Positions 6,592 to 12,459 of a stretch of DNA of 12,459 nucleotides are shown one piece after another. Each line of letters starts with the position of its first letter. Position 1 is the first letter of the stretch. Origin of the DNA: Oscillospiraceae bacterium (GTDB lineage Bacteria > Bacillota > Clostridia > Oscillospirales > Oscillospiraceae); assembly GCA_009785655.1 (NCBI GenBank), contig WQVW01000021.1, positions 1-12,459 on the forward strand. The letters run 5' to 3'. The translations under genes and the position numbers were made by a program. The notes below the pieces were generated by a model. That model was given only the letters and a program-made list of their open reading frames with translations, made no database searches and was not told where the DNA came from.

Positions 6592-7398
6592 TTAATTCTC
6601 TTTGAAGAAAAACATATCTTTTTGCTGAAGACTGAGTCTGTCGGCAATCATTGCGATGAATTCGCTGTTTGTCGGTTTGCCTTTGATATTGGACACAGTG
6701 TAGCCGAAAAATTTTTGCAGCGTTTCAAGGTCACCGCGATCCCAGGCGACTTCGATAGCATGGCGGATGGCACGCTCGACTCTGCTGGGCGTTGTAGAGA
6801 ACTTCTTCGCGACGGTTGGGTATAAAATTTTTGTCACCGCGTTGATTACTTCCATATCATTGATCGTCAAAATGATCGCCTCGCGGAGATACTGATATCC
6901 TTTAATATGGGCGGGAACGCCTATCTCATGTATAATCTCAGTCACAAGCACTTCAAGACTCGACCCCGGCCGGGATATATTTATATTGCCGGCTGAGTCA
7001 AACGTATGCTCAATCCGCAATTTGCTGGAAACCATGCGTATCCGTGAAAACAACGCCGGAATATCACATGGTTTCTGCATAAAATATGACGCACCGAGAT
7101 TCGACGCTTCCATCAGCGTATGCTCGCTTGAAAATCCGGACATGACTATTACAGCCGGACGTTCATTATCAGGGATTTCCGTGAGCTTTTCCAAAAGCCC
7201 CAGTCCGTCAAGACCCGATAAAATCAAATCTATCAGCATGACATCGGTTTTTTGGGATTTTGCCATGGCAAACGCTTGCATACCGTCACCCGTCAGACCG
7301 GCTACCTCAAAGTCTCCTTCAGCGATTAGTTGGTCGGCCAGCAGGGTACGAAATTCCTCACCGGCATCGGCAATAATGACTCTCGTTTTGTTGTCCAT
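6592..7398 (-). CDS. spo0A: Stage 0 sporulation protein A, sporulation master response regulator
   Basis: At 268 residues it matches the Spo0A length. The receiver domain spans about 1-125 with phospho-acceptor Asp57 (MLIDLILSG), Ser87 at the switch position (VMSGFS) and Lys109 (MQKP). A linker of about 20 residues leads to the Spo0A-specific DNA-binding domain (about 148-262), with HEIGVPAHIKGYQYLREAI, the recognition-helix block SRVERAIRHAIEVAW and the near C-terminal KPTNSEFIAMIADRL, all signatures of Spo0A. Phosphorylated Spo0A dimerises and binds 0A boxes to start sporulation. The receiver is atypical: Ala12 stands where B. subtilis Spo0A has the second acidic-pocket Asp, and Ser61 replaces the conserved proline after the phospho-acceptor loop. 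The start has a strong GGAGGAGA. The gene is divergent from spoIVB, whereas these genes are normally in tandem. Confidence 0.97.
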   Translation of the reverse strand: MDNKTRVIIADAGEEFRTLLADQLIAEGDFEVAGLTGDGMQAFAMAKSQKTDVMLIDLILSGLDGLGLLEKLTEIPDNERPAVIVMSGFSSEHTLMEASNLGASYFMQKPCDIPALFSRIRMVSSKLRIEHTFDSAGNINISRPGSSLEVLVTEIIHEIGVPAHIKGYQYLREAIILTINDMEVINAVTKILYPTVAKKFSTTPSRVERAIRHAIEVAWDRGDLETLQKFFGYTVSNIKGKPTNSEFIAMIADRLSLQQKDMFFFKEN

Positions 7399-7469
7399 CG
7401 AATCTCCTCCGTAAAATAAAATTCATCACGGCTTGGCAATGTATTTGTTTATCTGCGGCCTTGTCTAAT

Positions 7470-7498
7470 AATCTAGCACAAAAAGACGGCCTTTGCAA
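7470..7498 (-). promoter_or_regulatory. Putative sigma-A-type promoter of spo0A
   Basis: On the minus strand, TTGCAA (7493-7498) and TAGATT (7470-7475) are separated by 17 bases; each matches 4 of 6 consensus bases. TTAGACA, 6 of 7 with an inverted 0A box (TTCGACA), lies at 7462-7468 near the expected transcription start, which would suit autoregulation by Spo0A. I found no convincing sigma-H promoter. Confidence 0.4.
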
Positions 7499-7598
7499 GA
7501 ACAAAATGGGAATTAATTCAATTTTTTTCCATATCAGACGACTTGATATCACAAAAATCTTGATACAGCAAGGAATTGGCCGCGGCGAACTAAATAAG

Positions 7599-7636
7599 CA
7601 CATGCGCACCATGTGGTTGGGAAATATTGGGAAATA
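7599..7636. promoter_or_regulatory. Operator-like palindrome next to a 10-bp tandem repeat
   Basis: CACATG (7599-7604) and CATGTG (7610-7615) form a perfect inverted repeat with a 5-base spacer. One base later TTGGGAAATA occurs twice in tandem (7617-7626 and 7627-7636), a period of about one helical turn. The site lies about 100 bp upstream of the spo0A -35 and about 140 bp upstream of the spoIVB -10 candidate. No regulator can be named. Confidence 0.4.
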
Positions 7637-7778
7637 AGAAATCAAATTATGACAGTAACCATAAAAAATACATGACTGATAATCAAAAGACGCGTCACAG
7701 CTGATATTTCGTTTATTTGCAAATCCAAGTGAGAAATATATTGTCACAAAAATGTGTGGTTTTTATATTTTTCACGGA

Positions 7779-7785
7779 CATATTA
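7779..7785 (+). promoter_or_regulatory. Possible forespore (sigma-G-like) -10 element for spoIVB
   Basis: CATATTA fits the sigma-G -10 pattern CATNNTA and lies about 47 bp before the spoIVB start. No good -35 is visible at the right distance, so the call rests on the -10 and on the known sigma-G/sigma-F control of spoIVB in Bacillus. Confidence 0.25.
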
Positions 7786-7831
7786 AGCTTGTTCACAAAA
7801 AGAGCGAACGAATTTCAAACAGGAGAAATGA

Positions 7832-8935
7832 ATGGAGATTATACGAATGCGCCATGATAAGCGGGGAGAAAGCATGGCGCGTGGATATATGCGCATAAAA
7901 AAATTTAAAAGCGGCGTCATTGGTTTTACAATGTGCCTGATCATCTTATCAACAGCGTCTGCATATGCAAAAGCCGCTGAAAAGCAGCTTATACCGCTGG
8001 GAGGCACCGTCGGTATAAGCCTCTCGTCTGAGGGGGTGGTAGTCATCGGAATGCCGGACAAAATGAAAGATGGCATAAGCGAATCCCCGGCAAAAGCGGC
8101 CGGGATCCGAGTGGGAGATATTATCAAAAAAATCGACTCAAAGAAGGTCGAGTCGAAAGAAGATATCAAAGAGATAACGGACAGCCTTGACGGCACCCCA
8201 GTTTCCATGGAAGTGCTGCGGGGCAGGGAAGCGCACAAGCTGACACTGACACCGTATCAGCACGAGGATGGTGTTTTTGAGCTTGGGATATGGATGCGCG
8301 ACGGCATCGCAGGCATCGGAACTATGACATTTTACGACCCGCAGACAGGACTTTTCGGGGCGCTTGGACATTCGATCAGTGATACCGAGTCAGGCATCAC
8401 GGTGCCGCTTAAAAATGGCATTATCGCAAAGGCATCCGTGCAGGACGTTATTAAAGGCAAGCCGGGGGTGCCCGGACAATTGGGCGGCAACTTTGATTTC
8501 AATGATGTGCTGGGCACAGTCACATGCAATGCGGGATGCGGCATTTTCGGGATTTTGGAACAGACAGAACTGGCAAACGGCAAAACGCCGATACCCATCG
8601 CCTCTACAGATGAAATCCGCACAGGTCCGGCTGTGATCTTGGCCAATGTCTCCGGCGATCACATCGGGGAATATAAGATTGAGATTTCACGCGTATACAC
8701 AGGTGCAGAAGCGGCAGACCGCAACATGATGATCACGGTGACAGATTCCGCGCTGATTGAAAAAACCGGCGGCATCGTCCAGGGGATGAGCGGCAGCCCG
8801 ATAATTCAGGACGGCAAATTGGTCGGTGCGATCACCCATGTGTTGATCAACGACCCGGCGCGAGGGTTTGCGGTATCGGTGGAAAAAATGCTGAACACCG
8901 CGCTTGACGGTGCGGATAGGAAAGCGGCGGCGTAG
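7832..8935 (+). CDS. spoIVB: SpoIVB, stage IV sporulation serine peptidase (S55 family)
   Basis: This 367-residue protein has an N-terminal membrane or signal segment (about 28-46, ending TASAYA), a PDZ domain (about 75-140, with SPAKAAGIRVGDIIKKID) and a C-terminal S55 SpoIVB peptidase domain. The catalytic triad is recognisable: His180 (LGHSISD), Asp305 (TVTDSALIEKTGG) and Ser320 (GMSGSPI); the Asp-Ser spacing of 15 equals that of B. subtilis SpoIVB. SpoIVB is made in the forespore, secreted into the intermembrane space, and cleaves SpoIVFA (and SpoIIQ) so that SpoIVFB can process pro-sigma-K. Two starts are possible: ATG 7832 with AGGAGA five bases upstream, and ATG 7874 (MARGYMRIK) with GGGGAGA just before it; I kept the longer one. 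It is divergent from spo0A and ends about 100 bp before a strong terminator. Confidence 0.96.
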   Translation: MEIIRMRHDKRGESMARGYMRIKKFKSGVIGFTMCLIILSTASAYAKAAEKQLIPLGGTVGISLSSEGVVVIGMPDKMKDGISESPAKAAGIRVGDIIKKIDSKKVESKEDIKEITDSLDGTPVSMEVLRGREAHKLTLTPYQHEDGVFELGIWMRDGIAGIGTMTFYDPQTGLFGALGHSISDTESGITVPLKNGIIAKASVQDVIKGKPGVPGQLGGNFDFNDVLGTVTCNAGCGIFGILEQTELANGKTPIPIASTDEIRTGPAVILANVSGDHIGEYKIEISRVYTGAEAADRNMMITVTDSALIEKTGGIVQGMSGSPIIQDGKLVGAITHVLINDPARGFAVSVEKMLNTALDGADRKAAA

Positions 8936-9035
8936 GGCATAGATACAAGCGATATTTGACAAAATGACAGGCAGTAAAATAAAAAATAGAAACCCAGACG
9001 GTTGCCGCAAGAGGATAGTCATCTTTAGTGTCAAT

Positions 9036-9070
9036 AAATACCTGCCTTTTTCAAGGCAGGTATTTTTGTT
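9036..9070 (+). terminator. Strong intrinsic terminator between spoIVB and spoIIIAA
   Basis: Perfect 13-bp arms AAATACCTGCCTT (9036-9048) and AAGGCAGGTATTT (9053-9065) enclose the loop TTTC and are followed by TTGTT. It ends either the spoIVB transcript or a separate small RNA, and insulates the spoIIIA operon. Confidence 0.88.
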
Positions 9071-9154
9071 TAACAGTATATTATTCGCACGAGCCAATCG
9101 CGGTGGAGCCTGGTGAAGTTTTTTGCTTATTTCCTTTTTCAAAAGAAAGCAGGT

Positions 9155-9162
9155 CATATTCT
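9155..9162 (+). promoter_or_regulatory. Possible sigma-E -10 element for the spoIIIA operon
   Basis: CATATTCT fits the mother-cell sigma-E -10 pattern CATANNNT and would give a leader of about 44 bases before spoIIIAA. No convincing -35 lies 13-15 bases upstream. spoIIIA is a sigma-E operon in Bacillus and Clostridia, which is the main support. Confidence 0.35.
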
Positions 9163-9212
9163 GGGACATGTTCAAATAAAATAACATAGGACATGCAAAG
9201 GAGAGGGTACAT

Positions 9213-10136
9213 ATGCCTGAATTAAACGATAGAACATCCCGCTTTGATGGTGCCGCGCTGCTGCTGCCGCAGGGGATCAGACAGCGGGTGCGTGAGTTGG
9301 GGCGGCAGGATCGGGAAAAGGTGGAAGAAATAAGAATCCGGACAGGCCAGCCGGTATCGGTGTTGCTGCCGGAAGGTGAGAAAACGCTTGCCGGGGAGAA
9401 AGTGACTCGGCGCGATCTTGACGGGCTACTGGATATCGCCACCGGCGCATCGGCATATTCAGCCAGAGACAGCATCCGCGCCGGATTTATCACCGTGCGG
9501 GGCGGGTACAGAATCGGCCTGTGCGGAACGGCGTTGACTCAAGACGGCGGTGTTGCGGGATTCAGGACACTTTCGTCGGCGTCAATACGCATCCCGCGTG
9601 AGGTGACGGGTGTGGCGGAAAAAATAATCAAAGCAGTCGCGCCGGGTGGGGAGTTCAATTCAACGCTGATCATCTCCCCGCCCGGAACCGGCAAGACAAC
9701 GCTTTTGCGCGATTTGGTCAGAATACTCTCCGACGGCGATAATTCGGCAGGAATCACTGGTTTGCGCGTGGCACTTGCCGATGAACGCAGCGAGGTGGCG
9801 GCTGTTTTTGACGGTGTTCCCCAAATGTATGTCGGGCGGCGAACGGATATTTTGGATTCATGTCCAAAAGCCGAGGCGGTGATGATGCTGCTGCGGGCGA
9901 TGAATCCGGAAGTGATCGCATTAGACGAAATCACCGCGCCGGAGGATATCAAGGCAATAGAATCGGCGGCGAACTGCGGTGTCCGGCTGTTGGCGACGGC
10001 GCATGCGGCGGATATAGACGACCTGTTTAAGCGGCAGATGTATAAAAAGTTGCCCGGCATCTTCCGAAAAGCTGTGGTGATATCAAAAAACGCCCGAAAC
10101 TGGAACTATAGCGTCAGTGATATGGAGGAACGGTGA
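9213..10136 (+). CDS. spoIIIAA: SpoIIIAA, secretion-type ATPase of the SpoIIIA-SpoIIQ channel
   Basis: This 307-residue protein matches the family length. The N-terminal domain includes KVEEIRIRTGQPVSV (36-50) and YSARDSIRAGFITVRGG (82-98), typical of SpoIIIAA. The RecA-like ATPase has Walker A SPPGTGKTT (155-163, Lys161), LADERSE (188-194) and Walker B VIALDE (234-239). A further ATAHA segment (261-265) follows. It is thought to power or gate the channel through which the mother cell feeds the engulfed forespore, acting at the cytoplasmic face of the outer forespore membrane. AAAGGAGAGGG lies upstream of the ATG. It is the first gene of an operon and overlaps spoIIIAB in TGATG. Confidence 0.96.
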   Translation: MPELNDRTSRFDGAALLLPQGIRQRVRELGRQDREKVEEIRIRTGQPVSVLLPEGEKTLAGEKVTRRDLDGLLDIATGASAYSARDSIRAGFITVRGGYRIGLCGTALTQDGGVAGFRTLSSASIRIPREVTGVAEKIIKAVAPGGEFNSTLIISPPGTGKTTLLRDLVRILSDGDNSAGITGLRVALADERSEVAAVFDGVPQMYVGRRTDILDSCPKAEAVMMLLRAMNPEVIALDEITAPEDIKAIESAANCGVRLLATAHAADIDDLFKRQMYKKLPGIFRKAVVISKNARNWNYSVSDMEER

Positions 10137-10654
10137 TGATCAACGCAATCGGTGCGGTGCTGCTGATTGGCGGCACCGCGGCATTCGGAATCAGCGGCGT
10201 TTTCCGGCTGCGGGCCAGAAGCCGCAGTTTGGCCGTTATCATCGGTACGCTGGGTGTGATGCAAAGCGAAATATGCGACAGATTAACGCCCATGCCAGAG
10301 CTGTTGAGTCAACTGTCGGAAGAGGCGGCGTATCCGGCATCGCTGCTGTTTAAAAACGCGGAGGAGAAAATGAAGTCCGGCCTGGGCGGCGTGAGTTTTG
10401 CAACCATCTGGCGGCAAGCGGTGTCCGACACGCCGGAACTGATGCTAAAGTGTGAAGAAGCATCGGTTCTGCATGAATTGGGGCAGAGTTTAGGAAAATA
10501 TAACGCAGAACAGCAAAAAAGGGCGTTGCAATACGCCGAACGCAAGATGGAAGATTTTCGTAAAAAAGCCGATAACGAACGGGACACAAATTCCAAACTG
10601 CATGCGTTTCTGGGCGTGACCGCCGGCGTTTTCGCGGCGGTGATATTAATTTAA
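10136..10654 (+). CDS. spoIIIAB: SpoIIIAB, stage III sporulation membrane protein
   Basis: This 172-residue protein has an N-terminal membrane segment (about 3-21), a mostly helical soluble middle with the family block LHELGQSLGKYNAEQQKRAL, and a C-terminal membrane segment (HAFLGVTAGVFAAVILI). SpoIIIAB resembles type II secretion GspF-like proteins and is part of the SpoIIIA complex in the outer forespore membrane. I start it at ATG 10136, which overlaps the spoIIIAA stop as TGATG and has GGAGGA six bases upstream. A GTG at 10133 would add one residue but crowds the ribosome binding site. Confidence 0.94.
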   Translation: MINAIGAVLLIGGTAAFGISGVFRLRARSRSLAVIIGTLGVMQSEICDRLTPMPELLSQLSEEAAYPASLLFKNAEEKMKSGLGGVSFATIWRQAVSDTPELMLKCEEASVLHELGQSLGKYNAEQQKRALQYAERKMEDFRKKADNERDTNSKLHAFLGVTAGVFAAVILI

Positions 10655-10666
10655 AGGATCTGGCAG

Positions 10667-10861
10667 ATGAACATTGACTTAATATTCAGAATTGCGGCGG
10701 TGGGTATACTTGTCGCCGTCTTAGACATGCTGTTGACAAAATCCGGAAGGGGAGAACAGGCACTGCTGACGACTATCGCCGGGCTTGTGGTGGTGCTTGT
10801 GATTATTGTGCAGGAAATCAGCGGATTGTTTGAACTTGTACAGACGCTTTTCGGATTTTAA
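10667..10861 (+). CDS. spoIIIAC: SpoIIIAC, small stage III sporulation membrane protein
   Basis: This 64-residue protein consists essentially of two membrane helices (about 4-23 and 32-48) joined by LTKSGRGEQALL, the usual SpoIIIAC layout and length. It is an inner-membrane part of the SpoIIIA channel. AAAGGA lies a few bases before the ATG. It is 12 bp after spoIIIAB and 6 bp before spoIIIAD, in the conserved order. Confidence 0.94.
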   Translation: MNIDLIFRIAAVGILVAVLDMLLTKSGRGEQALLTTIAGLVVVLVIIVQEISGLFELVQTLFGF

Positions 10862-10867
10862 CAAGAC

Positions 10868-11254
10868 ATGGATATGCTCATTAGGGTGGCGGCGGTTGCT
10901 GTGGCGGGATCAGTCATCGGCCTTGTGTTGAAGAAGACACGCCCTGAAATGTCGCTGCTGTTGACCATTGCGCTGGCGGTTTTCGCCGTGTACTTGGCGT
11001 TTGAAATCGTGTCGCGCATTATCGGATTTATGAGGTCACTTTCAGACATGGCGGGCATATCTCCGGCAGTGATATCGGTTGTTTTAAAAACGGTCGGCAT
11101 CGCAATCATCACAAAACTGTCGGCCGATATCTGCCGGGATGCGGGACAAGGCTCCGTCGCCGCCGGTGTGGAGCTTGCCGGGACAATCACGGCGATATAT
11201 ATATCACTGCCGCTGCTGGAGTCGGTGATTAGCATGATCAATTCGTTGATTTAA
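10868..11254 (+). CDS. spoIIIAD: SpoIIIAD, stage III sporulation membrane protein
   Basis: This 128-residue protein has about four hydrophobic segments (about 4-20, 28-50, 66-83, 101-125). The block TVGIAIITKLSADICRDAG (75-93) followed by AGVELAGTITAIYISLPLL is typical of SpoIIIAD. It is a membrane part of the SpoIIIA channel. No clear Shine-Dalgarno sequence precedes the ATG, and only six bases separate it from the spoIIIAC stop, so translation probably depends on coupling to spoIIIAC. Confidence 0.94.
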   Translation: MDMLIRVAAVAVAGSVIGLVLKKTRPEMSLLLTIALAVFAVYLAFEIVSRIIGFMRSLSDMAGISPAVISVVLKTVGIAIITKLSADICRDAGQGSVAAGVELAGTITAIYISLPLLESVISMINSLI

Positions 11255-11270
11255 GATAGGTGCTTTACCA

Positions 11271-12383
11271 ATGAAAAAACTACTGCTTACAATAACAATT
11301 CTTTTCGCGATTACATACGCACTATCACCAACAGCCATGGCAGTCAGCGAAGACGATGTCTTTCGCCGTCAGAGCGACTTGCTGGAACTCCACGGCTTAG
11401 AGAACGCACTCACCGGGGAGGCGGACGCGCTGTTGGGGGACTTGACGGTGATGGACAGCTTGAACGTGGACAGGGGACTCTCCCGCCTGCTTGCCTCTGT
11501 GCGGCAGCGCGCCGGAAATATCCTGCGAAGCGGATTACGGGACGCGGTGCTGATTATCCTAATAGCGATACTTTGTTCATTGGTATCGACAACGTTCGGC
11601 GGTGCCGGGGCGAATTACGCAGTTTTGGCCGGGGTGCTGGCGATTGCGGCGGTGAGCGTCACCAGCGCGAATTCGTTTATCGGCCTCGGCCGACAGACAC
11701 TAAACGAACTCGATGCGTTTTCAAAAATGCTGCTGCCTGCGTTGACCGGGGCGGCCGCATCATCGGGCGCGATCACTTCGGCGGCGGCGAAATACGCGGC
11801 AACCGTGCTGTTTATGAACATAATGATCATGATCTCAAACGGCATTATCATGCCATTGATTTTGGCGTATATCGCAGTCAGCATTGCGGACGCGGTATCA
11901 GTTTCAACCACACTCGCAGGTGCGGGAGAGTTGCTGAAGTGGCTGGCGAAAACGATTCTGACCGTCATCATCATCGCGTTTATCGCCTACATGGCGATCA
12001 CCGGCGTGATCACAGGCACCAGCGATGCAGTGGCAATCAGGGCGGCAAAAGTGGCGATATCCACCGTGCTGCCGGTGGTCGGCAGTATCATCGCCGATGC
12101 GTCTGAAACGATGCTTGTCGGCGCATCGGTTTTACGCAACGCGGTGGGGATTTTCGGGTTGCTGGCCGTGTCTGCGATATGCATCATTCCGTTTCTGCGG
12201 CTGGGGGTGAGCTATCTGCTGTTCAAAGCCGCCGGGGCGATATCGGGCGCGATTGCCGACAAGAAAATCGGCGGACTGGTAAACGCCATCAGCTCAGCGT
12301 TCGGATTGGCGTTGGCGATGGTCGGCGTATCGGCGCTGATGATGTACGTGTCAATTATATCGGTGATTCGGTTTACGATTTAA
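11271..12383 (+). CDS. spoIIIAE: SpoIIIAE, polytopic stage III sporulation membrane protein
   Basis: This 370-residue protein starts with a likely cleavable signal peptide (MKKLLLTITILFAITYALS, possible cut after TAMA at 24). An extracytoplasmic stretch follows (about 25-88), then repeated hydrophobic segments (about 91-108, 115-132, 175-205, 225-247, 283-308, 342-367). Segments such as KMLLPALTGAAASSG and TVLPVVGSIIADASETMLVGA are characteristic of SpoIIIAE. It is the largest permease-like part of the SpoIIIA complex. AGGTG precedes the start at 8 bases. spoIIIAF normally follows directly, but here the stop is followed by at least 76 bp without a gene, including a palindrome. Confidence 0.95.
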   Translation: MKKLLLTITILFAITYALSPTAMAVSEDDVFRRQSDLLELHGLENALTGEADALLGDLTVMDSLNVDRGLSRLLASVRQRAGNILRSGLRDAVLIILIAILCSLVSTTFGGAGANYAVLAGVLAIAAVSVTSANSFIGLGRQTLNELDAFSKMLLPALTGAAASSGAITSAAAKYAATVLFMNIMIMISNGIIMPLILAYIAVSIADAVSVSTTLAGAGELLKWLAKTILTVIIIAFIAYMAITGVITGTSDAVAIRAAKVAISTVLPVVGSIIADASETMLVGASVLRNAVGIFGLLAVSAICIIPFLRLGVSYLLFKAAGAISGAIADKKIGGLVNAISSAFGLALAMVGVSALMMYVSIISVIRFTI

Positions 12384-12427
12384 GGCCGCAGAGCCGGGTG
12401 TTTTGTCCTCCTGTCCATCGTCAAAAG

Positions 12428-12456
12428 CCCCCTTCGCGAACGAAGGGGGAAGGGGG
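12428..12456. repeat. GC-rich palindrome after spoIIIAE
   Basis: CCCCCTTCG (12428-12436) and CGAAGGGGG (12441-12449) form a perfect 9-bp stem with loop CGAA, followed by an extra AAGGGGG. Read on the minus strand it is followed by CTTTTG, a weak terminator shape; on the plus strand there is no T-tract. It looks like a dispersed repeat and is cut by the window end. Confidence 0.6.
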
Positions 12457-12459
12457 ATG

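Larger units (their letters stand above)
7399..7831. other. Divergent AT-rich intergenic region between spo0A and spoIVB
   Basis: This 433-bp stretch has no credible gene. It holds the likely spo0A promoter (7470-7498), a possible forespore-type -10 for spoIVB (7779-7785), a spaced palindrome and tandem repeat (7599-7636), a 7-bp direct repeat CTTGATA (7542-7548 and 7559-7565), and three copies of TCACAAAAA (7549, 7744 and 7793). The size is large for a divergent promoter pair and suggests several regulator sites. Confidence 0.6.

Noticed and set aside
7358..7747. 129-codon minus-strand open frame in the spo0A upstream region
   Set aside because: It overlaps the spo0A start in another frame, is rich in Cys/Ile/Phe as expected from AT-rich DNA, and has no recognisable domain.
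7549..7801. Three copies of TCACAAAAA as a possible CRISPR or iteron array
   Set aside because: Only 9 bp long, spaced 195 and 49 bp apart, in AT-rich DNA; no regular repeat-spacer pattern and no cas or rep gene.
8687..9493. 268-codon minus-strand open frame
   Set aside because: It runs antisense across the end of spoIVB, a strong terminator and the start of spoIIIAA; its composition (Ser/Arg/Pro-rich) is that of a shadow frame.

Overview
The window looks like a chromosomal segment of an endospore-forming member of the Clostridia. It carries the sporulation master regulator Spo0A, the SpoIVB signalling protease and the first five genes of the spoIIIA operon. Moderate GC content and short palindromic repeats at gene ends would fit an uncultured Oscillospirales-like lineage, but that placement is inference.

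Layout, left to right. Positions 2-2146 (+ strand) hold the 3' part of a thiamine-diphosphate enzyme of the acetolactate synthase superfamily, then a class I SAM-dependent methyltransferase whose reading frame is broken by one extra base near its start. Positions 2147-2247 are a convergent intergenic region with two hairpin/T-tract structures and a 71-bp inverted-repeat element. Positions 2243-7398 (- strand) hold five genes: an alpha/beta-hydrolase, an aldo/keto reductase with a C-terminal 2[4Fe-4S] domain, a SpoVB/MurJ-type flippase, a hotdog-fold acyl-CoA thioesterase, and spo0A. A 433-bp AT-rich divergent intergenic region (7399-7831) with operator-like repeats separates spo0A from spoIVB. 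Positions 7832-12383 (+ strand) hold spoIVB, a strong terminator, then spoIIIAA-AB-AC-AD-AE. The window ends in a palindrome where spoIIIAF would be expected.

Functionally, Spo0A starts sporulation. SpoIVB is made in the forespore and triggers the pro-sigma-K checkpoint. The SpoIIIA proteins build the mother-cell half of the channel joining mother cell and forespore. The flippase may supply envelope precursors, possibly for the spore cortex. The hydrolase, reductase, thioesterase and TPP enzyme are metabolic genes with no obvious link to sporulation.

No clearly new multi-gene system is visible. The points most worth a second look are: a pair of MITE-like inverted-repeat elements with TGTAGGG-type ends that supply the stop codons of two genes; a Spo0A receiver domain lacking one acidic-pocket aspartate and the usual proline after the phospho-acceptor loop; divergent rather than tandem spo0A/spoIVB; spoIVB directly followed by spoIIIA; a palindrome after spoIIIAE; and a possible ~80-nt small RNA between spoIVB and spoIIIAA.
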